A stretch of 64,000 nt of DNA from Dactylorhiza incarnata (Eukaryota > Streptophyta > Magnoliopsida > Asparagales > Orchidaceae), in NCBI GenBank assembly GCA_033032865.1, contig JAWHQI010000068.1:2418001-2482000 (forward strand). The letters run 5' to 3'. Of the stretch, positions 37,968 to 51,212 are shown in pieces. A program made the position numbers and the translations under genes. The first letter of the stretch is position 1. Every line of letters starts with the position of its first letter. The notes under the pieces are model-generated. The model did no database searches. It was not told where the DNA came from and saw only the letters and a list, made by a program, of their open reading frames with translations.

Positions 37968-37984
37968 TGGCGCCGTTGCCGGGG
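37968..37984 (+). promoter_or_regulatory. Element B primer-binding site (tRNA-Asp)
   Basis: TGGCGCCGTTGCCGGGG, 6 nt after the 5' LTR, complementary to the tRNA-Asp(GUC) 3' end including CCA. Confidence 0.9.
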
Positions 37985-38139
37985 ACTCGCATTTTGTTGA
38001 TATTTTGAAAGAACGAATCTATTACTTTTATCACCTCTTTTTTCTCTCCTCTTTCTTGAAAAACAAAATTAATTCAAAAAAAAAAGAGAGACCTTTTTCG
38101 AATTTCTCAATCTTATTTTCCCTTCTCTCTTTCTAGTTT

Positions 38140-41100
38140 ATGACCCGAGAGAATCTGTCAGAACTTGTAGACTTGGACCAAGAACTTGAGCGTACTCTTC
38201 GGAGAAAATCGCAAGTTCAAAATCCTACATTCCAAGAACTGGCTGAGGATTCAGAGTCGGTTGTTAATATGGGCGAACCTAACCAAAATGAAGTCCCCAA
38301 CATGGTTGCGGCCCCTGAATGGACTATGTCCCATTATGCAAGGCCTAACCTGGAAGGTACGGAAACTAGTATAGTCCTCCCTGGCATAAATAATAATAAT
38401 TTCGAACTAAAGCCAAGCATAATTCACATGGTGCAGCAATACGTGCAGTTCGACAGATTACAAGATGAAGATCTGAATGCACATATTGCTAGCTTCCTTG
38501 AAATCTGTGACACCTTCAAAATAAATGGTGTTACGGATGATGCAATTAGGCTAAGACTCTTCCCATTTTATTTAAGAACAAAGGCTAAGCAGTGGTTGTC
38601 AACTCTACCTAGAGGTTCTATCACCACTTGGGCCCAGTTAACTGAAAAATTTCTAACTAAGTATTTTCCACCTGCGAAAACTGCTAAGCTTAGAAATGAT
38701 ATTTCTTCTTTTTGCCAAATAGATTCTGAAACGCTATATGATACCTGGGAAAGGTATAAAGAATTCTTAAGACGTTGCCCTCATCACGCTCTGCCTGTAT
38801 GGTTACAAGTGCAGACATTTTATAACGGGCTAAATCAACATACTAAGCAAATGATAGACGTCGCTTCCGGTGGTACCTTAAATAACAAAACCCCGGAAGC
38901 CGCTCTTGAACTATTTGAGGATATGGCCATGAACACCTATCAGTGGAATGTGCCAAGATCCCGCCCAAACAAACCTGCAGGTATGTACGAAGTGGATAAC
39001 GTCTCCCAGCTGGCACTACAAGTGGAAATGCTTAGCAAAAAGATATCTGAAATGCATGCTCCTTCCGCACCTCAGGTTTGGGAATTCGCAAAAGCCACCT
39101 CCGAACAAGCTGATTCCGTAGGCAATAGAAATGCTTATAATAATTATTCTGCTTCTAATTTTCATGCACCTGGTTTTCAGTTACCGAATAATTATAATCC
39201 TGCGCTGCGTAATCACCCGAACTTTTCTTGGAGTAATCCTGCAAACACAACTCGCCCGCCTCTACAAAATGAATTTACACCACCTCCACCCCCTGTTAAC
39301 TTTCAAAAACCTCCATCTTTGGAGGAGATGTTTTCAAAATATATAAGTACGAATGAAGCAACCGTCCGGAACTTAGCCGGATCCGTTAAAAATCTAGAAA
39401 ACCAAATCGGGCAGCTCGCCAAAATAATATCCGAGCGACCGCCCGGGACTCTTCCCGCTAACACCGAGCCCAACCCGAAAGAGCAAGCGAAAGCTGTAAC
39501 TCTTCGGAGTGGAAAGCAAGTATCCGGTCTGGTTAGCGAAGAGCCCGAGGTAAGATCCTCCCCTATTTTAAAAACACCACTCACTCAAATAGATTTTATC
39601 ACTCCACCTCATATTTTCAAAAACAACCCCGCCCCGCCTTATCCATCTCAACTCAACAAGGAAAAATTAGATGATCAATATCATCGCTTCCTGGAAATGT
39701 TTAAGCAAATACACATCAATTTGCCCTTCCATGAAGCGATATCACAAATGCCCAAGTACGCTAAGTACCTGAAGGATCTTCTAACTAATAAGAAAAAGCT
39801 AGAAAATCTATCGCACGTAACTTTAAATGCTGAGTGTTCCGCCGTCCTAACAAATAAATTACCGAAAAAGGCTAACGATCCAGGTAGTTTTTCTATCCCG
39901 TGCCTCTTTGGTGATCTATTTGTAAAGAACGCGTTGGCCGACTTAGGAGCAAGCATCAACTTAATGCCATTCTCCTTGTTTAAAAAGTTAGGAGTGGGCA
40001 CCCTTAGCCCCACACGTATGAGTATACAACCAGCAGATAGGACGATAAAATATCCGCTGGGAATTGTGGAGGACGTGCTCGTAAAAGTAGACAAATTCAT
40101 CTTCCCGGTGGATTTTGTCATTTTGGACATTGAAGAGGATGTCGAGGTTCCCCTAATCCTTGGCCGCCCCTTCCTTGCCACCTCCCGTGCTATCATTAAT
40201 GTGAGTAATGGTAAGCTATTCCTCCGAGTTGGAGATGATGAAGTAACCTTCTCCATAACACCCTCTATGAAAAATACCCTAGAAAATGACGATTCGTGTT
40301 TTTTCTTAGATGTGTTAAGTGAAGACCCTTCTTTTTGTATTTCTGAAAATGGTTCTTCTTCTTTTTGTTCATCTTCAAACACCTCCACTGAAATATTACA
40401 AGAAATGAAAATGGCCATTGCTCCCGCCCCCTCAAATTTTCAAATTAAATCAAAAATTTTTGAAGAAATTACTTTTGAAAAAGAAAAGTCTTTCAAATCT
40501 TCATACGAGGAACCTCCCACTTTAGAACTTAAAGAACTACCCAATCATTTAAAATATGAATTTTTAGAAAAAGACTCTAAGTTACCAGTAATAGTGTCGG
40601 CCCATTTAAGTGGATCTGAAAATGCCAAATTGCTAAAAGTTTTACAAAAACACCGCCAAGCAATTGCTTGGCAGATTTCTGATATTAAGGGCATAAGTCC
40701 ATCTTTCTGCATGCACAAAATTCTAATGGAAGATAATTCACAAAATTCTATTCAACCTCAACGCCGATTAAACCCAAACATGAAAGAAGTAGTAAAGGGT
40801 GAGGTCGTGAAATTATTAGACGCAGGAATTATCTATCCAATTTCAGATAGCAAATGGGTAAGCCCCGTTCAAGTAGTTCCTAAAAAGGGAGGTATCACGG
40901 TAGTGTTAAATGATAATAATGACTTAATCCCAACACGGACGGTGACTGGGTGGCGTATGTGTATTGATTATCGCAAATTGAACGACGCCACCCGCAAGGA
41001 CCATTTCCCCTTGCCATTCATCGATCAAATCTTAAAACGATTATCCGGCCATAGCTTTTATTGTTTTCTCGATGGTCTCTCGGGCTATTTCCAAATTCCC

Positions 41101-43005
41101 ATCTCGCCCGAGGACCAGGAGAAAATGACGTTTACTTGTCCTTTCGGCACCTTCGCCTATCGAAGAATGTCGTTTGGCTTATGTAATGCGCCGGCAACAT
41201 TTCAACGGTGTATGTTGGCCATTTTCGACAAGTACGTAGAAAGTAATATGGAGGTATTTATGGACGACTTTTCCGTGTTTGGTGATTCCTTCGATTTTTG
41301 TTTAGAAAATTTAGAAAAAGTGTTAGAACGGTGTGAGGAGACCAATCTCGCCCTGAACTGGGAAAAATGTCATTTCATGGTACGGGAGGGATTGGTTTTA
41401 GGTCATAAGATATCAGCAAGAGGAATTGAGGTCGATGAAGCAAAAATAGAAGTGATCAAAAAACTGCCACCGCCAACCAACGTTAAGGCCATAAGAAGCT
41501 TTCTAGGACATGCCGGTTTTTACCGGCGGTTTATAAAAGATTTTTCGAAAATTACCAAACCACTCACTCATCTTTTAGAAAAAGACACTCCATTTATTTT
41601 TTATGATACATGCTTATCTGCTTTTCAATTAATCAAAAATAAGCTGATAAATGCGCCAATTATGACAGCTCCAATCTGGGACCTTCCATTCGAAATCATG
41701 TGCGATGCAAGTAGCTTTGCGGTGGGAGCTGTTTTAGGACAACGTATATCTAAAAACTTCCACCCTATTTTCTACGCAAGTAAAACACTTACATCCGCGC
41801 AAGCGAACTATACCACAACGGAGAAAGAATTATTAGCAGTTATTTTTGCATTCGACAAATTTCGACCTTATATTACGCTTTCAAAAATTATTGTTTTTAC
41901 GGACCACTCGGCCCTCAAATATTTATTTTCTAAACCGGATGCCAAACCACGCTTACTTCGCTGGGTCTTACTCCTCCAGGAGTTCGACTTGGAAATCCGA
42001 GATAAAAAGGGGGCTGAGAATTTGGCCGCGGACCATCTTTCACGATTAGATAACCCATTTATTGAAGATTTAAATGAACAAACTTTTAATGATTATTTTC
42101 CCGACGAGAAGTTATTATCAATCAACACTACTCCTTCTCCTTGGTTTGCAAACTTCGACAACTACTTAGTAGCTAGAGTCCTCCCAAAAGAATTTTCCTA
42201 TCAGCAAAAGAAGAAATTCTTCTCTGACCTGAAGAATTATTTTTGGGAGGACCCGTATCTGTTTCGAGTTTGTGCAGACCAAGTAGTAAGGAGATGTGTT
42301 TCTTTCGAAGAAGGACAAAATATTTTCAAACACTTACACGAAGGACCGACTGGTGGGCACTATCAAGCCAATCGGACCGCTCACAAAGTACTTAGTGCAG
42401 GCTTTTATTGGCCTAGCCTTTTTAAAGATGCCCAATCGTTTGTGAGACGGTGCGATAGCTGCCAACGGACCGGAAATATCTCAAATAAAAATGAAATGTT
42501 GCAAAATTATTTCCTCGAGTGCGAAGTTTTCGACCTTTGGGGAATTGATTTTGTAGGTCCTCTTCCTTCTAGCCATGGTAATAAATACATTTTAGTTGCG
42601 GTAGACTACGTGTCTCGATGGGCAGAGGCCCAAGCTCTTCCTACTAATGACTCCCGAGTCGTTATTATTTTCTTAAAAAAATTATTTTCTCGATTCGGTA
42701 CTCCTAGGGCCATCGTTAGCGACAGGGGTTCGCACTTTTGTAACGCACAATTTGCAAAAACACTTTTAAAATATGGCGTTACACATAAGCTTTCAACTGC
42801 TTACCACCCCCAAACTAACGGCCAGGTCGAGGTAGTGAATAGAGAAATCAAACGTATTTTAGAAAAAACTGTTTCCACCTCACGTAAGGACTGGTCACAT
42901 AAATTAAACGATGCTCTATGGGCTTACCGAACAGCGTACAAGACCGCCATCGGTTGTACACCGTATCGGTTAGTATATGGGAAATCGTGCCATTTACCGG
43001 TTTAA
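38140..43005 (+). CDS. Element B Athila-like gag-pol polyprotein (premature stop in integrase C-terminus)
   Basis: 1621 codons. In order: Gag capsid domain around residues 140-235 ([28 protein letters not shown]); a linker with no cysteine; protease with active site LADLGAS (Asp601); RT with CIDYRKLN and FMDD (Asp1042-Asp1043); RNase H starting MCDAS (Asp1189); integrase with zinc-binding Cys1438/Cys1441 and catalytic Asp1470, Asp1528, Glu1564 (DD35E). The start is the first Met after the leader and matches the family start in A. The frame stops at YGKSCHLPV; element A has about 150 further codons there. A substitution cluster created the TAA, and about 175 bp on a single C is missing from a CCC. 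The rest of the enzyme looks intact. Confidence 0.93.
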   Translation: MTRENLSELVDLDQELERTLRRKSQVQNPTFQELAEDSESVVNMGEPNQNEVPNMVAAPEWTMSHYARPNLEGTETSIVLPGINNNNFELKPSIIHMVQQYVQFDRLQDEDLNAHIASFLEICDTFKINGVTDDAIRLRLFPFYLRTKAKQWLSTLPRGSITTWAQLTEKFLTKYFPPAKTAKLRNDISSFCQIDSETLYDTWERYKEFLRRCPHHALPVWLQVQTFYNGLNQHTKQMIDVASGGTLNNKTPEAALELFEDMAMNTYQWNVPRSRPNKPAGMYEVDNVSQLALQVEMLSKKISEMHAPSAPQVWEFAKATSEQADSVGNRNAYNNYSASNFHAPGFQLPNNYNPALRNHPNFSWSNPANTTRPPLQNEFTPPPPPVNFQKPPSLEEMFSKYISTNEATVRNLAGSVKNLENQIGQLAKIISERPPGTLPANTEPNPKEQAKAVTLRSGKQVSGLVSEEPEVRSSPILKTPLTQIDFITPPHIFKNNPAPPYPSQLNKEKLDDQYHRFLEMFKQIHINLPFHEAISQMPKYAKYLKDLLTNKKKLENLSHVTLNAECSAVLTNKLPKKANDPGSFSIPCLFGDLFVKNALADLGASINLMPFSLFKKLGVGTLSPTRMSIQPADRTIKYPLGIVEDVLVKVDKFIFPVDFVILDIEEDVEVPLILGRPFLATSRAIINVSNGKLFLRVGDDEVTFSITPSMKNTLENDDSCFFLDVLSEDPSFCISENGSSSFCSSSNTSTEILQEMKMAIAPAPSNFQIKSKIFEEITFEKEKSFKSSYEEPPTLELKELPNHLKYEFLEKDSKLPVIVSAHLSGSENAKLLKVLQKHRQAIAWQISDIKGISPSFCMHKILMEDNSQNSIQPQRRLNPNMKEVVKGEVVKLLDAGIIYPISDSKWVSPVQVVPKKGGITVVLNDNNDLIPTRTVTGWRMCIDYRKLNDATRKDHFPLPFIDQILKRLSGHSFYCFLDGLSGYFQIPISPEDQEKMTFTCPFGTFAYRRMSFGLCNAPATFQRCMLAIFDKYVESNMEVFMDDFSVFGDSFDFCLENLEKVLERCEETNLALNWEKCHFMVREGLVLGHKISARGIEVDEAKIEVIKKLPPPTNVKAIRSFLGHAGFYRRFIKDFSKITKPLTHLLEKDTPFIFYDTCLSAFQLIKNKLINAPIMTAPIWDLPFEIMCDASSFAVGAVLGQRISKNFHPIFYASKTLTSAQANYTTTEKELLAVIFAFDKFRPYITLSKIIVFTDHSALKYLFSKPDAKPRLLRWVLLLQEFDLEIRDKKGAENLAADHLSRLDNPFIEDLNEQTFNDYFPDEKLLSINTTPSPWFANFDNYLVARVLPKEFSYQQKKKFFSDLKNYFWEDPYLFRVCADQVVRRCVSFEEGQNIFKHLHEGPTGGHYQANRTAHKVLSAGFYWPSLFKDAQSFVRRCDSCQRTGNISNKNEMLQNYFLECEVFDLWGIDFVGPLPSSHGNKYILVAVDYVSRWAEAQALPTNDSRVVIIFLKKLFSRFGTPRAIVSDRGSHFCNAQFAKTLLKYGVTHKLSTAYHPQTNGQVEVVNREIKRILEKTVSTSRKDWSHKLNDALWAYRTAYKTAIGCTPYRLVYGKSCHLPV

Positions 43006-43424
43006 TTAGAACATCGTGCTTTCTGGGCCCTTAAATTTTTAAATATTGATCCCCACTCCACCGCCGATCTTCGAAAATTCCAACTCAACGAACTCGATGA
43101 GTGGCGCTCCAATGCGTATGAAAATAATAAATTATATAAGGAACAAACGAAATGCTTTCACGATAAAAATTTAAGGCACCGAAAACATTTAAACCAGGCG
43201 ACCAAGTATTACTTTATAATTCTCGTCTACGTTTATTTCCTGGAAAATTAAAATCTAGATGGTCAGGTCCTTTTAATGTAAAGGAAGCTTATCCGTATGG
43301 AACTGTTTTGATATCACACCCAGATAAGGGTGATTTCAAGGTTAATGGGCATCGTCTAAAACTTTATTTTTCTGGTGACAATGTTGACATGGACAGTGAA
43401 AAACTTCTTTTGTCTGGACTGTAA
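43006..43424 (+). pseudogene. Element B integrase C-terminal remnant
   Basis: Sequence downstream of the premature stop still matches the integrase C-terminal domain of element A ([20 protein letters not shown] and the ending SEKLLLSGL). A 1-bp deletion near 43178-43180 shifts the frame. The region is transcribed sequence of the element but not translatable as one piece. Confidence 0.85.
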
Positions 43425-45142
43425 TAATTTGGATTAACTTTTGAACTATATTCTTTTAGTCGAGCTCAAACGACATTAAACAGAGGGCGCTCTTGGGAGG
43501 CAACCCAAGGTTTTTAAACTTTGTTGTTTTAATTTTTCTTTGGCCCTGGATGGCTCTGATACTCTCAACTTCGGCGATCGCCTGCTTCAACATTGCTGGT
43601 TTCAAGAAAAATTCAAGATGATATTTCATGAAGATTCAAAGCGCCGGCAAGGGGGAGCGGCATCACACATCCTTTCATGCCCATAAATCCAGGGAAGTGT
43701 CTGTTTCAGTTTTTCAGTTTTAATTTCTTTTCTTAATTACCCCTTCCTTCACTCTCCTTTTCCATTGAGGACAATGTCTATCGTAAGCTTGGGGGAGAAT
43801 GTCTTCTTTTCTTTTAGTAGTCTAAATTAGATTTTGGTAAAATCAATAGTACCCCTTGCTTTATGTTTTGTTTTTCCCAAAATATTTTATATAGCCTTAG
43901 TTAATTTCATAATTTCTAATCCTACTTTTAATTATGTTTCACAAGTAAATTGTTGACTCATGTAGTGTTCTAATTCTAGGTAGCATGTTAATCTGAAAAG
44001 TTTTTTCTAAAATCTTGTACTTTCCTTATCGTTTTCTCTTTTATCTTCTTTACTTTCGTAAAAAATTCTTCATCCACTATTTTCCTCTTCATTTTTAGAT
44101 ATATTTTGCAGGGTTAACTTTTGATTTGTGTAGTAAATGTGAATAATCCTAGACGCTTATTATTCTTATTTTCAGGATAAGTTCATTAGTCTTTATTTAA
44201 TATCTAGGGCTTACTTTTTGAAATCCTTCAAAACTCATGCTTTAACTAAATTTAGAGAGCAATGAAAATGATTTAGGCCATTTTTTGTTTTAAGTTTGAG
44301 CCTTCATGCCAACCCTTAAAAAGAAACCCTTTGTTAGCCTCTTTTGAGCCTTTTCCCATGTTTTATTGTCACCTCCACTTATCAAATTTTTCACCAAAGC
44401 CAAAATTTCCAAACCTATTTGAATCACACTAACACTTTGAGTTTTATTTAAATTTCTAAAAGAGTGTGATTGGTTTATTGCATGGAGAGCTTCAAAGAAA
44501 AGAATTTGCTCAAAAAGGAGATATTTTAAGCATATTTGTATTAGTTATCTTTGCCAAAATTTCAAAAGGAAAAAGGAAAAAAAATGGCTATGAAAGAGAA
44601 AGAAAGAAAATATGCTATATGCTTATAATGAAGGATTGCCTCTTATCATTCATATCGGAAATTTTATAAAACTCATGTTTATGGTTTAGTGTGATTATAG
44701 CAATCACTTTTATCTTCGATTCCCATTCCAAATCATATGCCTAAACCAAACATTTCGGTCCTAAGAAAGTCCTCTTGATTCATGCTCCTAAATTTGCTTT
44801 AGCTAAGTAAAGAAGAAAAGTAGAATAGTTAAGTCTTGGGTATGAATTTAGATCCTTGTTCTTAGAATGATATAATTATAATTTGTCTCTTAGGGTTTAG
44901 TAACAATTCAATGCACTATCTCACTTGTTACTTTGCTCAATTTTATTTTAAAAACTTTTTAGTTAAAATTTTGGATGATTAATTCTTGTTAGTAAAGGGT
45001 ATAAAAATTAAGCTTAAATAAAGTACTTATTTTAGGTTTCCTTTTCACTATTCTCCCTACTTGGAATTTCGCAAGGTACTCGTGTTTAGCATAATTAAAT
45101 CTTTTTGATTAGTCATTTTATTTTATTAGCTAAAGCATATTT
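43425..45142 (+). other. Element B 3' noncoding region with internal hairpin and polypurine-like unit
   Basis: AT-rich with no credible ORF (a 67-codon frame at 44466 is not meaningfully conserved in composition or domain). At 43763-43776 arms CATTG and CAATG flank AGGA, and 43783-43796 reads GTAAGCTTGGGGGA, identical over 14 nt to the terminal polypurine tract at 45166-45179. An env-like gene, seen in some Athila elements, is absent. Confidence 0.8.
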
Positions 45143-45182
45143 CTTTGCTTGGGGACAAGCAAAGTGTAAGCTTGGGGGAATT
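45143..45182 (+). other. Element B hairpin and polypurine tract
   Basis: A perfect 9-bp stem (45143-45151 with 45156-45164) and GGGA loop, followed by TGTAAGCTTGGGGGAATT up to the 3' LTR. The purine run primes plus-strand DNA. Confidence 0.85.
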
Positions 45183-45911
45183 TGATAATGCTAAATCTAG
45201 TTAGTTTAATTAGGTTATTTTTAGGATATTTACTCTTACTTTTTGCTTATTGTTGTTTACCTAAATGCAATTTTGGTTCATTTTCCTATTTTTAGTGCTA
45301 ACTTAAGTTTTCTGAATTTTCAGGTCAAAAATGCAAAATTTCCTAAGTCACGCCCTAGGTCACGCCCGTGACCTAGGGCGTGTAAGTTGCTGTTTCTAGT
45401 TAAGCTGCTGCCAACATAATTCAGAAGATCTGGTCAGACACGCCCAAAGTACACGGCCGTGAAACACAAGTCACGCCCGTGACACGCAAGCCACGCCCGT
45501 GACCAGCCCGTGAACAGCTCAGATTCGACCAGCTGACCACCGAATTGGTCACGCCACTGTTACACGGGCGTGCTTCCAGTCACGCCCGTGACTGCCACGT
45601 CAGCTAGCCGCCAGCGCCCATGATCGCCGCCAGCGCCTATGACCCGACTAACCACCGAAATGGTCACGCCCTCAGTCACGGGCGTGACCTAGGGCGTGAC
45701 CCATCAAATCGCGTCAGAATCGTGCACTGAACCTGATCCAAGCCGCAGAATTGATTAAACAATGTCACGCCCCTAGTCACGGGCGTGACTGAGGGCGTGA
45801 CCAAGGCAGAAAAATTTCTATAAATTGAAATGACCTCCAAGCTTTCCCCATTCAGTTTTTGGAGAGAGAACTAGTGCTACTACTCTATTTTCAGTGTTTT
45901 TCATGTCATTT

Positions 45912-45943
<32 letters not shown>

Positions 45944-46871
45944 TATTTCAATGCATTTCCTTTTCTAGTTTTCATATGAATGTTGTAATGCCTTTGTAAT
46001 TTCCTTTTATAGTATATTACTAATGCTTAGTAGGCTTTCCATGCAATTGTAATCTCAGTTGAACTTTTGTTTAATAAAAATGGTATGTTTTTGTTCTCTT
46101 AAAATCTTCATCATTTCTCTCTCCTACCCCTCCACCATGAGTAACTAAATCCTCATAGTACTCGATCTTGATGATCTGAGGATGAGTTGATCAAGTTATG
46201 ATCCTTTAGTCTTCTTTCACTTTCTAAAGTGTTGGGCCTTAGATTTACTCTTAATTAAAATTTAGTGGAGCTATATTATCGATATATAATCCCCACCTTT
46301 GCTTTCATTCTTGGCTAGCCGAGAGGCCGATAGTCTGAAGTGAGCACTTAAGAGTAAAGAGAGTTACACACATTTCTCGAGAGAGAATGACGTAAATCTC
46401 CTGGATTGGAGTCAAACCCAATAGCGGGGTTCACCACTTAAAGCGAGTTTTAGGTATTCGAATACGGGACGAGAGTTCGGTCGGATTTTCCTAAACTCAG
46501 TTGAGCATATCTTCGAGAGAAGCATGTTCAAACTATAGGAACCCCCACGGTCAAGCTGCCCTTACTTTATTAAGTTTTAAGTTTGCTTTTGAATTTTCAT
46601 CAACTTAGGCCGAAGTAAGTCAAGATCGAGTGCTATTTCTTAATCATCGTTTAGCCATACTTTTATCCAGCTTTTATTTCAACTTAGCAGACAAAACCAT
46701 CCAAAAAATTATTAAGATAAAATAATAGTAATTCGTTTGAGTATAAGTAATCAACGGTTCTCGGATTTTAATACGACACTTGTGTTCCTATACTACAGTT
46801 CGATAGGTATACTTGCCTTCTCGGATTGCTAGTTCGGATTTTATTTCGTGCAAGCGGAATTTTAATCACCA
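45183..46871 (+). repeat. Element B 3' LTR
   Basis: 1689 bp. Palindromic block about 45350-45810, TATA 45819-45824, longer CT microsatellite than the 5' LTR, AATAAA at 46073. Scattered substitutions relative to the 5' LTR, on the order of one per hundred bases by eye. Confidence 0.95.
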
Positions 46872-46876
46872 GGAGT

Positions 46877-48956
46877 CCTCGAACACAACTACCACTTGCG
46901 TCTCATAAGAGTCTCAGGTTATACTCAGCGTCATGGCGGTCTGTGGATAGTAAACCCGCAATTAGTGGTTTGGACATCCTTTGGACATGACACACAATCC
47001 CCATCAACCTTAGACCTGTCATGTGCCACATAGGAGGGTTGGTAGGCAAGTTTATTTGGAACTAGTCGCAGACAGCTTGGTGTACATGAAGGGAAAGGCT
47101 TAAGGTTGGACTCTTAATCCTGGAAAGAAGAATAAGACGACACGAGACACAAATAACCCAAGTATGTGTAAACTTTCGGGACTGATCCTAGATCGTGATC
47201 AAGTGAAGACGATGAATTGAGAAGGATTTAGTTAGCAAGTATTAGGCGGTGTTAAGATTCAATTGAAGATCAACATTTCCCCTGTGTAACTATAACCCAT
47301 CTTAAGAGTTCTAAAGTAATTTGGAGAGGATGCGGGAGGTAAGGGGTAGTCACCAATAATAATAAATATCTTGAGAATGGGAGGTTTAGGATGTCACCCC
47401 ATTGTACCTCCTAGTACCGCTGCTAGCCCTTTACCGGGTAGACCTCAGGAAGTCCAAGATGCACCCTAAAACTTCTAAGATCAACAAATGAGTAGAAAAG
47501 ACTAGAAGGTTTAGGAATACGAACAAGTCATGCACATACATCTTAGATGACTAGTACTTTATAGAGTGGAACGGACAAGTCTACCCATGGAGCCGTATGC
47601 TCGGTAGTTATAAAGGACGGATAAGTCCTTCGAGCAGTAGGCTCAGTATTATTGAGGGACTAGTTGGTCCTATGAGCGGGAGGCTCGAATGATAGAGGTC
47701 ATACATAATTGCATGTGCATAGAACATGGTGAGTCTTTGGTTCTGGCATAGTCATCACAACGGCACCAGTTTGTTGACTCGATAGTGCTAGAGGTTTAAG
47801 GGTCAGGTTGTTTTACCGCACATCTTACTGGATAGATTCCCTACAACCCTACCTGGCCATATAAAGGTCTGGTTCCTTCAGATCCAGCAAGAGTAACAAG
47901 GAGCTCATGTGTATCGAGGACAGGTGCCATAGCGTACGTTAGGGCCTAGGTATGGTAGTGTGTCATACACACCTAGGTGAGGAGATGCCCGCTCCTCTGC
48001 CACCATTTGACCACGACGGGAGGTGCCCGAGAGGTTAGCTACCTCTGAAAAGTGGGAACTAAAGGTCTGAACGTACAGAGTCATGTGGGCGAGTTACATG
48101 TGCGTGAACCTTCAACATAGACATTGCATTTCATACAAATCTTACAAATAACTCATGACCCCATCATATAATCTAGTATCGGCTACCTTATATGATGTGC
48201 CCTGCAAAAGGACCCCTTGACTTATTGGACTGTATGGGCTTTCCCTATAAGTTAAGGTTACTTTTATACAATACTAAAGATGTACCTCCTTTTCCTATTT
48301 TACTTTCTCCCTGTTATTGTTTTATATATAGCTTCATATTTCTCGTAATAAAATTGCTAGTGATTTTTATACTTGCCAGTAGATCTTGTTTTGTTAGAAC
48401 TTATGATGGTAAATTTATTACTATGAAAATGTAAGAACTGTCATCTTCTTGTACATTACCCCTTGTTGTCCTCCACTTCTTCCTCTTGCCCGGTGCATAG
48501 GATTTACCAGTATAGGGGATGGGTAATTTGGCTTAGTCTTTTGACTAACGGTCAGTCGACCATATCATTTTAGGAGTCGTTATATCGGAGTAGCAGGACC
48601 CCATTCAGGAGACCAGGACAGGATGAAGCAATGCAGCCACTACCAACTATTTCAGTAGCACCTATAGAGATGAGTCACATTTTGTAGTGAGGATGTTGTT
48701 GTACTGGGCATAAGCCCCTTTTATTTTAGTACTTTCTCATTGTGGACATTCATATCTGATATATATAATGTGATATTGTGGACTTGTTTCATTTAACTCT
48801 CCTATTACTGTGATATGTGGTTTGCCTGGATGATGTTGATGAGCTGGCAGAATCAGTGTATTGTGATGGCGACCATCCAGTGAGTTAGGGCCACCGCAAG
48901 ATGGCGGTTCTGGGCGGTAAGATCCGAGAACGAATGCAAAAAAAGAGTGTCTTACA
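46877..48956 (+). mobile_element. Tekay-type LTR, distal part and 3' end
   Basis: Last part of the LTR that starts at 15265. It matches the distal parts at 2300-3300 and 59500-60890. Its 3' end (CTTAGTCTTTTGACTAACGGTC, in two overlapping halves, then GTGGACATTC and GTGTCTTACA) matches the minus-strand LTRs at 7613 and 61213. The LTR is about 6.4 kb once inserts are removed; the excess over the 4.8-kb solo LTR is largely the tandem array. An 80-codon frame at 48192 has no recognisable domain. Confidence 0.65.
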
Positions 48957-49150
48957 AATTGGTAGCAAAGTGAGATTTCGATCCTCGGAACTGGTATCGG
49001 AGCAGCCGACTAACGATCCAAGGAAAGAAGTCCACAAACCCTGGGCCACCCTGCTCGATCTTAGTTTGAGGATAAACTAGCAGTCAACGGTGTGCCCATA
49101 TGGGAAATCACACAATTTTGTCCACTTAACGATGAGATTAGGCCAACCTA
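48957..49150 (+). other. Primer site and leader of a Tekay element
   Basis: After the LTR end come two degenerate initiator-tRNA-Met primer-site-like strings (TTGGTAGCAAAG and CTGGTATCGGAGC). Next is leader sequence matching the duplicated leader at 6031-6725 (AACCCTGGGCC, TTTGAGGATAAACT). The match stops at about 49150 before any gag. Confidence 0.55.
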
Positions 49151-50769
49151 CTAGTACAGCCATATTCGTTTGACTTAGTAGGAGACTCGTAGGTTTAACT
49201 CCTATGCCTAGAAGTTGTTATTCCACATTTCCATCCCCATAAAATTCCATCACAAGGAGAGGATGTTGAATGTGGAATGAGAATTCAAACCTAGATAAGA
49301 CCATTTAATAGGATAACAAGCACATGACCCTTGGAAAAGTTGCAATAAATGGTAGTTTTGAGGGCAGAGAACCTTACAATATCCACAAATCTCTAGGATT
49401 GTATACCCATAAGGATTATGTACATACGTGAAATGTCCAAATTTTTGGATATAAGAAACTCAGCACAAGATTTACGGGAGGCTAATCTTGTTTCTTCGTT
49501 TATTGGGCCACTATGATATTAACTTGGGATGTTTTAGGAACAAAAAAGCCTCTGCAATATAACTCCCTCATCATTACTAAAACAAGTTTCTCCCCTGAGT
49601 CATCATAATCCTCAAATTTTAGGGTTTGTGAGCCGGAAAACTCATCTCCTTTTGAGCAATGAAGGTTGTTACCATCAAGAGATAGACATAAGGTATTAAG
49701 AATCTCTCAAACATTCATATAAAACGACGAGGATAACTACGTAATGCACAACATAAGGTGAGATCGAGTCTTCATTAGTACATGATAACATCTACTATTC
49801 AAGGTGTTGTGTAGGTCATCACAAATCCCCAAAGAGATTTACCAACTGTTTACAATGGATACAGATGAAATTTGGAAAAATTATGAGGCTTGAGCAGTAG
49901 GCTTGTTGGAGCACAATAATGCTCTGGTAATTTTATTACAAACACCCCTTGATGATTTACAGTAGACACCTTCATAATGAGTAAATAATTAGCTCCCATG
50001 GTTACTAATTAATTTTCTGAAGAATCAATAGGGAGAAAACTATGAATTACTGCTGAACACTCTTTTGGATCATAATCAGTCTCTAGAAATTCTATTTAAC
50101 CTATTGGGCCATGATAATTGATACCATGTGCACAAATTGGTGGACTCCATAATTATAAGAAGAAATAAGAAATAGGCCCAAGAATATGACATTATGTTAA
50201 ATGAAAAGTTGAAATCAATAAATTATCACATACAAAACTTCGGGAATTATTTAGAGACCAATTGATGACATATATTTGGATAATTTATTCATAAATGATA
50301 GGTCTCGTACAATATTGAGCTTGGTTTGAGTTTGATAAAAATGAGATTTCAGGACATTAACACGATTAGGTGCACTTCAAGAATAAATTTTGAAAAATTT
50401 ACAATATATGAACTTTGTGAGCCTTGGAGTTGATGACCCACAAAAAATTAAATGCTAGAACTAAGCTCCTTTATTACAAGTATCCTTGAATTAATTAACG
50501 ACCATGGTCATATTTAAATTTACTTATATCACCTCAGATTCTAGAAGCATGATTGGTCGTGACACAAAATGTTAAATGGATGACAATGTCTTGAAATTCG
50601 AAGAACCAATATTACAAGCTATAAACATACCATCGCCTTGGAAGGTAGATCAGGTTCTAATTGCAAACACCTAATAAATAAGAGTACCGTCATCACTTGT
50701 ACAATGATTGTGAACCACCGGAGAGTTTAGATCCAAAGTATTATTAAGGTTGGTATTGAAGATATTGTC
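49151..50769. other. Unassigned AT-rich DNA
   Basis: About 1.6 kb with no ORF of note, no domain match and no clear repeat structure. It may be a deeply decayed element interior. Confidence 0.5.
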
Positions 50770-51149
50770 AGTAAACTTGACGATATACCCTCCGAATCGA
50801 GAATTGTCCTTATCAAAAGATTTTTGGTTCAAAGAGTCTCCTTATCAAAAGACTCAGGCACGGGTTATGCATTCCTACCAGGTGGTAGAAGAGAGGACTA
50901 CACACATTTTGGGGAACCTCTATAAAATCTTGTGTCTTTTCTATATGTTAATTTTCCGTGCTGTCCCATATAGCTTACAGTTTTTCTGCTTTACTTTAAG
51001 AACATTAATATTATTCTGTGTTAGGTATTGTTGAAGCTTAACACTTATTGTTTTTATTGTGTTCATAAATTAGATAAAAAAAATTTAAATCTCTATTCAC
51101 CCCCCCCCCCCTATAGAGTATACTCAGAGGCACAATGTGTACTTTAACA
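50770..51149 (-). mobile_element. Unclassified LTR fragment, inverted relative of 60892-61212
   Basis: On the minus strand it begins TGTTAAAGTACACATTG, then a G12 run in TATAGGGG...GTGAATAGAG, then ACACAAGATTTTATAG, GGTTCCCC and CTCTTCTACCACC. This order matches the plus-strand fragment at 60892-61212. On the plus strand a 94-codon frame at 50750 has no domain. Confidence 0.5.
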
Positions 51150-51212
51150 TTTGTCAATGGTTTTGGTAGAAATGCTCTGGTAGTTAGAAGATTTTCTTAG
51201 ACTTCAAGTGAG

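Larger units (their letters stand above)
36279..46871 (+). mobile_element. Element B: Athila-like Ty3/gypsy retrotransposon
   Basis: 10.6-kb plus-strand element. Target duplication GGAGT at 36274-36278 and 46872-46876. LTRs of 1683 and 1689 bp, nearly identical. tRNA-Asp primer site, gag-pol, noncoding tail, hairpin and polypurine tract. It inserted just past the tandem array of the Tekay-type LTR. Same family as element A. Confidence 0.96.

Noticed and set aside
44466..44669. 67-codon Lys-rich frame
   Set aside because: Low-complexity AT-rich sequence in the noncoding tail, with no sign of function.
43425..45142. Env-like gene after pol
   Set aside because: No ORF longer than about 70 codons and no transmembrane pattern in A or B.
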